A stretch of DNA of 64,000 nt from the NCBI GenBank assembly GCA_019915015.1, contig JAHBBC010000024.1, positions 1-64,000 on the forward strand, written 5' to 3'. This document shows, piece after piece, positions 42,623-53,360 of the stretch. Under the pieces are notes generated by a model. It did no database searches. It was not told where the DNA came from and saw only the letters and a list, made by a program, of their open reading frames with translations. The DNA comes from Auriscalpium vulgare (taxonomy: Eukaryota > Basidiomycota > Agaricomycetes > Russulales > Auriscalpiaceae). The position numbers and the translations under genes are program-made. Positions within the stretch are counted from its first letter, which is position 1. The number at the start of each line of letters is the position of its first letter.

Positions 42623-43561
42623 GATGGAGAAAATGAGGGAGATTGTCAACGTATTTCTGGGAGCTTCACTCACCGGGGCTGCGAACTTTTTATGCACATC
42701 AGAGAATGGATCCATGGACTGCTTCGGAATACTTTGATATCAGCTGGCATCGAGGATGTAATGGGCCTGGGACGAGTCGGGTTATCGCGTATGGCATCAG
42801 GGCACCAGAAGGTTTCGCTCGCTGTAGGTGACATAACTCCATGCTTATCATCCGGTACCCTGGGTGCATGCACTGAGTGACTTGAGCGTCGTCGGGATGA
42901 AGCGCCTGAGTAGTCAGAACGGGAGCTAGCATGCAGGGTGCCATTCGAGCTGCCTCAGGCTCCGCATCATCTGGCTTGCTGTGCGGCTGGCGTGAGCAAA
43001 GATGACTCGCTGGTGGTTCGAACGGAAGGCGATGACGCTAGCCTGGGCATCTGCTATAAGTTCGGTAACGCTTCGGCAATTGCCGTTGACCATTTCCACG
43101 GTCCAAAACGTATGCTACGCCACTCTCGAGTCGAGTCCAGCACCAGTGGCGTCGTCTTCGCGCCGACCTCGAGCCTCGGTTCCTGCTTTCATGTCACTGC
43201 GGCAGAGACTATGGACCCGAACATATGTGGCCTGCGGTGCTCCGACCCATCCAAGGCCATTCCCGCTGATTGGTGGCCAACTGTCACGACATGATTTCCC
43301 TCGCAGGTCGTCCAACATGCAAAGCGCGGGGTACAGACTGCGATCGAGGAGCTAGCGGAGAATACGAACAGCATACCCAGGGACCGTAGAGCGCAAGTCC
43401 CCACGATCTTTTGCGCACGCAAACCACACGCGCGTCTAGATAGACCAACTCAGGTACGCTTCAGAATCATACATCTCGACGGCATTTACTTACGAAACCT
43501 AGGATAGCGCAGGCGACCTCCCTTGCGCCCTCATACCATGTTTCTCTGATACCACTTGCAA
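42623..43561. other. Intergenic, no gene seen
   Basis: Upstream of the GMC gene (minus) and of the next gene (plus), hence a divergent promoter region of about 0.9 kb. Only short frames. Confidence 0.4.
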
Positions 43562-45013
43562 ATGGTTGTGTCAATCGCATCCTCTCATCCCTCCTTTGCT
43601 CTCCTCTCTCACCGCGGCCTCTCACCACTCCGCATACCCGAGTCCAGCGAGGAATATGCATCTGATCCCGAAAGTGTTACTCGACCTCCGCTGATTGTCA
43701 AGATCACTGGCTACCGCTTGCTGGTGTCTGCGGTGCTGATAGCGTTCAGTATCCCCAAGGCCGTATTGGCGTATGAGGGCATGAGCGTGATGCCGACGAC
43801 GTTGGATTGGGTTATGGGGCTCTTGTGTGCGCTCTTGTAAGTCTTCTTGACCTTTGCGCAAGTACTTGCTAATCTGCGCAAAATCTGCGTCAAGATTGTA
43901 CTGGCTTGGGCTTTTTGAGAGCGTCGCCCCACCCATATTGCCCTGGCTGTTCCATCGCGATTACGCTCCATTCATCATGGGCTGTTTGATCCCTTCCTCT
44001 CGGCGGATTGGGGACTCTGATGATGCTATCCCTCTCTTGGATGTACGCATGTTTCATTTTTTTGTCTATCACGCGCTGCGCAACTGACAGTTAGCCAGAT
44101 CTCCCAGCCCGTACGTCCGCCCCTTACATTATTGTAGTCGTATCCCAACCGTCCCATACAGCCCTCACCCACGGAGGATCCTTGCTGTTCAAATATCCTT
44201 CTGGACGGCTACCTCGCACACACGTTTCGACCACCTGACGCGGAGCGGTATCTCGCCCGATTTCTCAAGATTCCCATCCACACCCTCATCCTGCAATGGG
44301 ATGTCGAAGGCTGGCCACACGCTGTCTTCATAGCGCATCCGTCGCGAGTGCAGGCGCATCCCCGTACGCGAGCGGCCCAATTCCATACGATGTGGCTCCT
44401 GGACTACGCGGCAGGTGGCGTCCCAGGCACGGTCGTGCCCCAGAGGCTATGGGCAGGATCCGATTGCGACGGAGTGCTGCAGATGCCGATTTTCTTTGTG
44501 CACGAGGACGGGTCGCTTGGTGTGCCGCTGACGAGAGCTTGCGGAGGGAATTTGAACACGGTCCGCGGTATCAACGACGAGGCGTCGCTGGGCGGGAATA
44601 TCGTGACGAATCTACTCGTTGCGGTGCGTCCAAGCTTTACTATCTCGGCTTTCATTTGCCCAACGTTCTCCAGTGGAAAGGCTACAAGGATTGGAAGCGC
44701 CTCCTCCGAATACGCGACGAAACAGTCCATCGAAGGCCCATCACGCTGAAGACTCTGCTCCGCCAAATTGGCCTCTTCGTCGACGCCTTCCTCGGGGTGC
44801 GCCTCCCATAACATTGACCCCTTCTACCATCTGACCTCATACATGTAGCTTTGCCAGGAAGACCCAGCTCCGCGCAGCGCCAGTCGCCAGTGGCGTATCG
44901 GCGGGGCAAACGGGATCTCGCGGGATGAGGTCGTGCTCATCGGCGTCATCCACGTCGCAGCGGACTGCTGGATGCCGATCCTGAAGGTATCGAGGTATAT
45001 TTACTCGTCTTAG
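43562..45013 (+). CDS. Multi-exon membrane-anchored protein, family not recognised
   Basis: Exon 43562-43836 ends in a hydrophobic stretch (GYRLLVSAVLIAFSIPKAVL, TTLDWVMGLLCALL) and continues in exon 43895 on as YWLGLFESVAPPILPWLFHRDYA, giving two helices. After short exons comes LLDGYLAHTFRPPDAERYLARF, HTLILQWDVEGWPHAVFIAHPS, TRAAQFHTMWLLDYAAGGVPG, VPQRLWAGSDCDGVLQMPIFF, GVPLTRACGGN, then exons WKGYKDWKRLLRIRDETV, TLLRQIGLFVDAFLG and CQEDPAPRS...VVLIGVIHVAADCWMPILKV with stop at 45013. The second half is strongly protein-like and clearly coding. The join between 44042 and 44140 needs a weak donor (TAC/GTCCGC), so two adjacent genes are possible. I cannot name a domain. Confidence 0.55.
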
Positions 45014-45189
45014 GTTTGTTCGTATGCTACTGGTAGTAGGTGATTTGTAGGTTGTCATGTTGTAGCGGGCCTGTACGACGAGACCGTGTATGAATAGAAA
45101 GCGCGGATGATAGTATCTTTGCGCCACTCTGATGCGAAACAGAAAGCATGTGCTATAGAGTATCCCAGACGCCCAGACGCCTTTCAATG

Positions 45190-45690
45190 AGCACATTTAC
45201 CGTCCGCAGTACGGGACAAATAGAGGTGGAGGATGTGAGTTGACAATCGTTCTACAAGTTTTTCGAGTCTTCTTTTCGAGAGGAACCGGTGGATGGGAGA
45301 CTCGAAGCATGGACGTAGGCGGGCGGTCGAGAGCCAGCGAAAAGGAGGAACGTGCGGTGCTGCTTGGTGACGATCTCGGCGTGCGTGCTCCATAGACGAA
45401 CTGGCGCTGCTGGACGAACGACGGGATGTTGAAACTAGGAGGAAGGTAGGCCGCCAACGGAGCTTTTGACAGAACGGCGCGAGGGCTTGCTAGGCCGGAA
45501 TGGGCTAGTGAAAGTCGGGAATGAATGGCAGGCGGAGTGCGCTGATGTGGGAAAAGAAGCGTTCTCACGGTCTGTGGGGGAAAGCGGACCAAACGAGTGC
45601 GATGGCATAGCAGTTGCAGAGCGGTATTAGAGGTCTTCTCATCTTCACGATTCCAGTTTGTGAATGAGATCGTCGGAGCAGCGACAGATT
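45190..45690 (-). repeat. 3' spacer of the F-box B unit, copy 1 (shared with three other units)
   Basis: About 500 bases following the stop of the F-box gene at 45691 are alignable with the downstream sequence of the copies at 51440-51912, 56390-56819 and 60280-60780 (shared pieces such as TCCCATCCACCGG/CCTCTCGAAA and the GACCGCCCG...GTC block). In this copy the homology stops near 45195, just where the MaoC remnant begins in the other units. Confidence 0.6.
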
Positions 45691-46797
45691 TCAAATCCAA
45701 TCGACGTCCCACCGAGGGCACTGCACGACGATCAGCCTTGCACGGTATACCAAATCGTGATTCATGACACTCACCGGAAAGTCCTCAGGGGATTGACGGA
45801 TCTCCAATTCCGCACCCCGGTCCTGGCATACCGACTCTAACGCTTTGATCTGAACCTTGGTCGCGCTGCGCGTCGTAGTGACGAGCTGCAAATTTGCCAG
45901 CGCACCCAGCGCCGCAACCGTGCAGTCCATGGTGTCCATTGGGCTAGTGTTCCAAGCGTGGTATCCAACATGGCGCAGGCTCGGCGGGAACGCAACGTTT
46001 TCCGTGGGCAGTTCACTGAGGACGAGGCTTTCGAGGCGCTCGAGGCGCTCGAGAAAATCTTGAGGCGGGAAGGAGCCTTTCACGCGCAGGGTACGTAGCG
46101 CAAGGAGCACGCCTGATATATGGAGTTTCCACGCGGCGTCGGACCATATTGGGTCTATCAGCTCAAGATCCCGGAGTGCGGTGAAATCATTCTGTGGTGA
46201 CAGTACCCATGCGAGAGAGTCCAGCTCGAATAGGGTTAACGCCTGCAGAGCTCTGGTCCGTGAGATTGGCGGCAGTTCCTCGAGGGTGCAACTGTCCACA
46301 TCAAGCGCGCGAAGACTTGGCCATGTCCGCAGGAGGAGGGCGATGAAGGAAGGTTGTCCATATGAATGCAGGAACACCGGATTCAGCTGAAGGGAACGCA
46401 GGCGAGTTTCTAGCGCAGGGTACACTTCTTCACTGTCCGTACGGTCCGTGATCCAGATGCCCTGAACCTGCGGGCAGAGCTCGAGGAGAGCGACATCGTC
46501 TGAGAACGCGGAAGTGGATTTGTTCGAACGGAAGTTCAGGACGATGGAGTGGACGGCCGCGGAGAGTCGAGGGGTGGTGCGGAGGGTGCGAATGAGTAGT
46601 GGGATTGAACGAGGGGTATTTGTGTTGGTGCGAGCACGAGGTACACGGCGGAAGAGGAGGCGCTGCGCGGTGTAAGTCCACGCACGACAGACCAGGGCAC
46701 AAGCGCAAAGTGTCGCATAGTCGACTGTCTTCGATTGAGACAGCCGATATACCCACTCTATGATGAGCATTTGTACCTCTAGCGGGGTATTTGCCAT
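45691..46797 (-). CDS. F-box-like protein, subfamily B, copy 1
   Basis: ATG at 46797 begins MANTPLEVQMLIIEWVYRLSQ, then DYATLCACALVCRAWTYTAQRLLFRRV: the F-box-like N-terminus of this family. The rest is leucine-rich (LVLSELP, LRALDVDSC, ALRDLELIDP). With the terminal 54-base intron 45721-45774 (GTGAGT...GTGCAG) removed the protein is 350 residues and ends CPRWDVDWI. An intron in the 5' leader (GTGCGT...ATCAG, about 46812-46863) is conserved in all four copies; the frame open beyond it is not used, because it starts at a TTG and does not splice in phase. Predicted Skp1-binding adaptor with unknown target. Followed at 1.5 kb by eEF2 on the other strand. Confidence 0.75.
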   Translation of the reverse strand: MANTPLEVQMLIIEWVYRLSQSKTVDYATLCACALVCRAWTYTAQRLLFRRVPRARTNTNTPRSIPLLIRTLRTTPRLSAAVHSIVLNFRSNKSTSAFSDDVALLELCPQVQGIWITDRTDSEEVYPALETRLRSLQLNPVFLHSYGQPSFIALLLRTWPSLRALDVDSCTLEELPPISRTRALQALTLFELDSLAWVLSPQNDFTALRDLELIDPIWSDAAWKLHISGVLLALRTLRVKGSFPPQDFLERLERLESLVLSELPTENVAFPPSLRHVGYHAWNTSPMDTMDCTVAALGALANLQLVTTTRSATKVQIKALESVCQDRGAELEIRQSPEDFPVSVMNHDLVYRARLIVVQCPRWDVDWI

Positions 46798-47509
46798 GAC
46801 GCCGCGGCGAACTGATGTTGGAGAGGTTAGATGGTGACACCAAGAGACGAGTGCTCGTACGCACCTCGAAATAAGGTCACAGGGATATCCTCTGTTCGAC
46901 TTTGAACTAGGCATAACATCAGAGTATGCGAATGGAATGATACGAGGCCACCCACTGAGTTCGAGGCGGTGGCCTGTCAAAGAGGTCGTCTAGGATGCTG
47001 CAAGAGATATATTGCGTTGATTGAGACTCTGCGACTATCAGGTTTTGTACGTAGAGGACTGGGCAGATCCAGTGGGGCAATGTTGCCATTCCAAATGACA
47101 TTGACAAGCTCAAGTTCCTACGAGCAACTGGTACTGCGCGGCCGAAGGTTAGCTCTGCGGAGACTACCAGTACCACCAGCCAGTGCGAACCTCTTGTCCC
47201 GCCGTCGACCTCAGCTGCTCAGCTCAGCACACGGAGCACACCCCACCTACGCTCGGTCTCCGTTGATGCCTCGATGCCTCCAAAATCCATCGATATCAGT
47301 CTGCAGGCCAACCCGACGTGTTCCTGTGCAGAACGGGGCGGTTCCGTGTGAGTCAATTGAGCGATATGTACACGGCTAGTCTCCGTAGCTGACTTTGATA
47401 GATGATAGTCGACCTGTCTGATTTCAACGCCGTCTTCCAGTTATCTACAGCAACCACTGCATGAGCTGGCAGCCTCATTCCACCCCGCATCGCACATCGT
47501 GAAGGAGAC

Positions 47510-50500
47510 ATGGTGTATGTCTCGTCACACTCTCCCCTGTGCATGCATCTACTAACCGCCATGGCGCAGTAAATTCACCCCAGGTTCGTGCTGATGCACG
47601 TCGGTATGGGTTTATGCTGACCGGTGTGCTGCCCGACAGAACAAGTCCGCGCGCTCATGGACAACCCAACAAACATCCGCAATATCAGCGTTATCGCCCA
47701 TGGTGAGCTTTTTGTCGTGTCCTGTGACTATCGGGCTCTGACTTCGTATGCTCAGTCGACCACGGAAAGTCTACCCTCACCAACTCCCTCATTTCCAAGG
47801 CTGGCATCATCGCCGATGCGAAGGCCGGCGAAGCGGTGTTCACGCATGTAAGACCCGATGAACGCGAGCGCGGAACCACCATCAAGTCCACCGCAGTCTC
47901 GATGCACTTCCAATTCGACAAGGCAGAGCTCGCCTCAATACAGGAGAGGACCGATGGTGAGTGTGCCATGCGCGTGTCTCCTCAGCATCGTTGCTTACTC
48001 CCCCCGCGCAGGAAACGAGTTCCTGATCAACCTCATCGACTCTCCCGGCCACGTCGACTTCTCGCCGGAGGTCACAGCCGCGCTTCGTGTCACCGACGGT
48101 GTGCTGGTCGTCGTTGACTCCGTGGACGGCGTCTGCGTGCAGACCGAGACCGTCCTGCGCCAAGCGTTGCGCGAGCGCATCAAGCCCGTTGTCATCGTCA
48201 ACAAGGTGGACCGCGCAATCCTCGAGCTTCAGATGTCGAAGGAGGAGCTCTACAAGTCTTTCTTGTCGACCATCGAGAGCGTCAACGCCATTATCTCCGC
48301 GTACCACGACGACGCGCTCGGCGACGTCCAAGTCTACCCCGGCAAGGGCACCGTCGCTTTCGGATCTGGCCTCCATGACTGGGGATTCACTCTCCGCCAA
48401 TTCGCGACGCGCTACGCGAAAAAGTTTGGCGTCGACGAGGAGAAGATGATGGCGAAGCTGTGGGGGGACAACTATTTCAACCCGGTGACGAAGAAGTGGT
48501 CTACAAACTCCATCGACGCCGACGGACAGCCGCTCGAGCGCGCGTTCAATACGTTCGTCCTTGACCCCATCTTCAAGATATTCGATGCCACGATGAACTC
48601 CAAGAAGGACACGGTCGCCTCCATTCTCGAGATGCTCGGGGTGAAGCTCAGCGTCGAGGAGCACGAATTGGAGGGCAAGTCGCTGCTCAAGGCGATCATG
48701 CGCAACTTCCTGCCAGCGGGCGACTCGCTCCTGGAGATGATCGTCATCAACCTTCCCTCGCCCGCGACCGCGCAGCGCTACCGTGTCGAGACGCTGTACG
48801 AGGGCCCGCTGGATGACGAGTCCGCCGTCGGCATCCGGGACTGCGACCCGAAGGGCCCGCTCGTGCTCTACGTGTCCAAGATGGTGCCGACGTCCGACAG
48901 GGGCCGTTTCTACGCCTTCGGCCGCGTGTTCTCCGGTACCGTGAGCGCAGGCCTCAAGGTTCGCATCCAAGGCCCGCACTACGTGCCGGGCCGCAAGGAC
49001 GACCTGTTCGTTACGTCCGTGCAGCGCACCGTGCTCATGATGGGCCGCTTCGTCGACGCGATCGAGTCGTGTCCGGCCGGCAACATCGTTGGGCTCGTGG
49101 GCATCGACCAGTTCCTGCTCAAGACGGGCACGTTGACCACGTCCGAGACGGCGCACAACATCAAGGCCATGAAGTTCTCCGTGTCGCCGGTCGTGCAGGT
49201 CGCGGTCGAGGTCAAGAACGCGTCAGACTTACCGAAGCTCGTCGAGGGCCTGAAGCGCCTGTCAAAGTCGGACCTGTGCGTGCAGACGTGGATAGCGGAG
49301 ACGGGCGAGCACATCGTCGCCGGCGCCGGCGAGCTCCATCTGGAGATCTGTTTGAAGGTGCGTTTGTAAAATTGCTCCTCCCTTCCACGGTTGCCAATGC
49401 CGCCTGTATCATCAGGACCTCGAAGAGGATCACGCTGGCGTTCACCTGAAGATCTCAACACCCTTCGTCGGCTATCGCGAAACCGTCACCACTGAGTCCT
49501 CCATCGTCGCACTGTCCAAGTCGCAGAACAAGTTCAACCGTCTCTATGCGAAGGCAATGCCGCTCGGGGACGAGCTGTCGGTTGCCATCGAGGACGGCAC
49601 GGTCAGCGCACGCGACGACGTCAAGCTCCGAGCGCGTGTGCTTGCGGACAAATACGGCTGGAACGTCGCCGACGCGCGGAAGGTATGGTGCTTCGGCCCC
49701 GACACATCCGGTCCCAATGTGCTTGTCGATAGCACGAAGGGCGTGCAGTACGTCCACGAGATCAAGGACTCGTGTGTCGCCGCGTTCCAGTGGGCGACAA
49801 AGGAGGGTGCTTGCGCGGAGGAAAGCATGCGCGGTGTCCGATTAAGTCTCCTCGACGTTACGGTACGTCTTGGCGGGCAGAATTGAAGAGACAGCGAGGG
49901 CTGACGTGCTTGTGCAGCTATACTCAGATACGGTTCATCGCGGCAGTGGGCAGATCATCCCGACATGTCGTCGTGTTACATATGCCGCGTGTCTGCTCGC
50001 GCAACCAACGCTGCAAGAGCCCATCTTTCTTGGTATGTCGCGCCTCCAGTCCTCCTGGCATTGCATTCTGACATAACCCTTGCAGTCGAGATTCGATGTC
50101 CGGAGACTGCTATCGGCGGCGTTTACTCCGTGCTGAACAAGCGGCGTGGACAGGTGTTCTCCGAGGAGCAGCGCGTCGGCACGTCCATGTACACTGTCAA
50201 GGCGTACCTCCCAGTCTCGGAATCTTTTGGCTTCAACGATGAACTGCGCGGCGCGACCAGCGGCCAGGCCTTCCCGCAGTGCGTGTTCGACCATTGGGAG
50301 CTGATGTCCGGATGTACGTTCTGTGGTCTAGTGTCGTCTCTGCCTGATGCTGAATGCTCGCAGCGCCCCTTGAGCAGGGCAGCAAGCTCGAGGAGCTCGT
50401 CAGGAGCATCCGCACGCGCAAAGGGCTCAAGGTATGATTCGCTCTGCTCTGGTTCTCTCCGTTGGCTAAACTGATCTGATTGCCCAGCCCGACATCCCTG

Positions 50501-50529
50501 CGCTGGAGACCTATTGCGACAAGCTGTGA
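47510..50529 (+). CDS. Elongation factor 2 (eEF2), divergent
   Basis: Ribosomal translocase GTPase. Ten exons: 47510-47514, 47570-47583, 47640-47702, 47756-47956, 48012-49357, 49416-49862, 49918-50032, 50086-50313, 50364-50431, 50488-50529. Spliced length 2529 bases = 842 residues, exactly the usual fungal eEF2 length, which validates the 5-base and 14-base first exons ([14 protein letters not shown]). G1 is HVDHGKST, G3 DSPGHVDF, G4 NKVDRA; domains II-V follow, ending ETYCDKL. Two normally invariant places differ: switch I reads [18 protein letters not shown] where FTDTR-x-DE-x-x-RGITIKST is expected, and the diphthamide loop reads VHRGSGQ instead of HRGGGQ, though the modified His is kept. 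It could be a fast-evolving second copy rather than the main eEF2. Confidence 0.93.
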
Positions 50530-51191
50530 TTTGACTTGAGATAGTCCACGGTTGTTGCTCGTTGTTTATTGCTAATCGCTAATCTAGTCTGGCTTCATGT
50601 TATCTTATGATTTCTTCTTCATGATATCATTGTCAATGCTATACCCATTCACAAGCAACGCGTCGTGCTTATGCGAGGCGGCACGAGTCTAGAACGAGTT
50701 GAAGAAGGCTGAAGATTGCACGACCCGTTCTGACATACCTGCGACATCTGGTTCTTCACAGCAACCCCACCAATACCGCATCTCGGACCCTGCTCAAAAA
50801 GCCTCGCATACATCCTGCGCGAACTTCCAGAGGTGGGAATGGGTCTCGGGGAAGCCAGGAGGATGACGCCTCTGCCGACGGCACGAACCATGCGCTGAGA
50901 TTCCGCGCCAGGGAAGTCGCGCAGGGAGGTCGGTCACAGCGAATGCAAACCAACGCCACGTCGTACACTTCTATGGGACCTTCCGAGCCAGCTTAGGACA
51001 TCCTGGACTCAGGACGTACACTCATTTTATTTCGCGAGCCATCAGCGACTGTTCTCGCGCATTCTATGATAGCCCACATGAACGACTCATCTCCAAAATA
51101 TAATGCGGTAAAAAAGAATCTCCTTACATCAAGAACAGATCATCCTATGCTTCCAGCCGTCCGCCACGCTCGATTCTCCACCCTCCTCAGC
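50530..51191. other. eEF2 3' region, no gene seen
   Basis: No coding sequence recognised. The MaoC remnant starts at 51192. Confidence 0.45.
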
Positions 51192-51430
51192 TCATAGCTT
51201 CCTCTTCTCGGCCTTCCACCACCCATGCCAACTCGCTGATGACCGCCTTCCCCGGGCCTCGCCTCATACACCACCTCTGTTGCGCCGCCCACTACCTCCC
51301 ACGCTACGTCTCGAGCACGTCTCCCGCTTTGACGGGTGTGCAGTGAATCGCGGCCGAAGAAGCGCAGCGCGGCGGGCTCGTTCCTGCGCCCGCGCAGAGA
51401 AGCCGTGGAGAGCCCTTGAGTATTCGTGGC
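51192..51430 (-). pseudogene. MaoC dehydratase remnant (last exon only)
   Basis: Reads in broken frames NEPAALRFFGRDS, AWEVVGGATEVVYEAR and ends KAEKRKL with stop at 51192: the last exon of the parent at 62291-63631, with the peroxisomal SKL changed to RKL, about 30 bases lost in STYGFSARALLSAVGGNEP, and frameshifts after FFG and in the last third. It follows the spacer of F-box B copy 2; the middle exons are missing. Confidence 0.75.
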
Positions 51431-51912
51431 TAGGTTAAACGATGACGACTGCACCCGCCCGTGGAGGTTCTTCGCGTCTTCGTTTCGAGACGGCCAGGTC
51501 GATGACGCACTCGGATGAGGGACAGTGTAGACGGGCGGTCGAGAGTAAGCGAAACGGAGCAACGTGTGGTGCGGCTTGGCGATGATCTCGGTGTGCATGC
51601 TCCAGATGGCAGAGACGAAGTGGCGCTGCTGGACGAATGACGGGATGTTGAAGTCAGGAGGAAGTAGGCGAAGTACGCCAACTGAGCTTTTGACAGGAAG
51701 TTGCTAGGCCGCGCCGAAATGGTCTAGCGGAGATCGGATTGTGTGGCACGCGGAGTGCGCTGGATGTGGGAAACGAAGCGCTGTCACGGTATGTGGGTGA
51801 AATTGGGCCAAATGAGGTCGATAGTAGAGCAGTTGCAATCCGGTATTAGCGGTCTTCATATCTTCCCTGGAACAGTCTGTGAATGAGTCCGTCGAAGCGA
51901 GACGCGGTCGAA

Positions 51913-53043
51913 TTAAATCCAGTCGACATCCCACCGAGGGGACTGCATGACGATCAGCCTTGCACGGTATAGCAGATCGTGATTCATGATACTCACCGGA
52001 AAGTCCTCAGGTGATTGACGTATCTCCAATTCGACAGCGCGGTCCCGACATACCGATTTCAACGCTTCGATCTGCGTCTCCGTCGCGTGGCGCGTTGTAG
52101 TGACGAGCTGCAAATGTGCCAGCGCACCCAGCGCCGCGACTGTGTAGTTCATGGCGTCCGTCCAGTGAGTCGTCCAAGTGTGGTACCCAACATGGCGCAG
52201 GTTCGGCGGGAACACGACGTCCTCCAGGGGCAAATCCGTAAAGATGAAGCTCTCGATGCGCTCAAGGCGCTCGAGGAAACATTGCGGTGGGAAGAAGCCC
52301 GCCACGCGCAGGGTATGTAGCCCGGGGAGTACGCCTGATATATGGAGTTTTTGCCACGAGGCATCGTGCCAAATTGGGTTTATCAGCTCGAGATCCCGGA
52401 GTGCGGTAAAATCATTCTTTGGTGACAATAACCATGCGATAGAGTCCGGCCGGCGGAGGGTCAACGCCTGCAGGGCTCTTGTCCCTGATATAGGCTTCAG
52501 GGCACCGCCGATGCAATTGTCCACATTAAGCGCGCGAAGACTTGGCCATGTCCGCAGGAGAAGGGCGATGAAGGCAGGTTTGGCGGGCCTGAGGAGCCAT
52601 CCGTACGCACACAGGAGCACTGGCTGCAGCTTAAGAGCACGCAGGCGAGCTTCGAGCGCGGGGTACATATCTTCATTGTCCATATCGTCCGTAATAGAGA
52701 GGCTTTGAACCTGCGGGCAGAGCTCGAGGAGAGCGACATCGTCTGAGAATTCGGAAGTGGGTTTGTCCGAACGGATTTTCCTGAGGACGACGGAATGGAC
52801 GGCCAGGGAGAGTCGAGGGTTGGTACGGAGGATGCGAATGAGTAGTGAAATTGCATGAGAAATTCCCCTGTGACTGCTGACAGAAGGTACACGGCGGAAG
52901 AGGAGGCGCTGCGCGGTGGGAGTCCACGCACGACAGACCAGGGCACAGGCGCAAAGGGTTGCATAGTCGACGGTCCTCGATTGAGACAGCCGATATACCC
53001 ATTCTATGATGAGTATTTGCACTTCCAGAGGTGTGTTCGCCAT
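51913..53043 (-). CDS. F-box-like protein, subfamily B, copy 2
   Basis: ATG at 53043: MANTPLEVQILIIEWVYRLSQSRTVDYATLCACALVCRAWTP in the F-box region, then leucine-rich sequence with ALLELCPQVQSL, LRALNVDNC, LRDLELINP, RHVGYHTW. Terminal intron 51943-51996 (54 bases); spliced product 358 residues ending SPRWDVDWI. Leader intron (GTGCGTACGAGCCACACGTC start) just upstream as in copy 1. Compared with copy 1 it carries a few extra codons around the GWLLRPAKP stretch. Presumed SCF adaptor. Confidence 0.75.
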   Translation of the reverse strand: MANTPLEVQILIIEWVYRLSQSRTVDYATLCACALVCRAWTPTAQRLLFRRVPSVSSHRGISHAISLLIRILRTNPRLSLAVHSVVLRKIRSDKPTSEFSDDVALLELCPQVQSLSITDDMDNEDMYPALEARLRALKLQPVLLCAYGWLLRPAKPAFIALLLRTWPSLRALNVDNCIGGALKPISGTRALQALTLRRPDSIAWLLSPKNDFTALRDLELINPIWHDASWQKLHISGVLPGLHTLRVAGFFPPQCFLERLERIESFIFTDLPLEDVVFPPNLRHVGYHTWTTHWTDAMNYTVAALGALAHLQLVTTTRHATETQIEALKSVCRDRAVELEIRQSPEDFPVSIMNHDLLYRARLIVMQSPRWDVDWI

Positions 53044-53360
53044 GACGCCGCGACGAACTGCCGTTGTAGAGGTGAGATGATGACACCAAGAGACGTGTGG
53101 CTCGTACGCACCTCGAAACAAGGCCACAGAGATCTCCTCCGCTCAGTTTTGAGGCTTTAGGAATCGGTATCATCAGAGGCATCCGATCGAAGAATATGCA
53201 GTTACTGACTGAGTTGCGGCAGTGGTCCGTTCAGCAAATATGGTGACGTTGAGTCAGTACTGAGTATAGACTGAGTCGGGTCACGCGGTCACGCATCCGC
53301 GTCCCTTCCACTTCCACTTTCTACTTCCTCATTTCACTTCACCCACTGTCGTACTGTACC

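Noticed and set aside
45197..45721. Downstream frame of F-box B units as a second gene (PSFNIPSF, SLALDRPPTS)
   Set aside because: The region is conserved between units only because it was duplicated; frames differ between copies through indels, so it is a 3' spacer and not coding.
47882..49156. 424-codon minus-strand frame across eEF2
   Set aside because: Pure antisense of the eEF2 main exon; repetitive basic/acidic composition without motifs.
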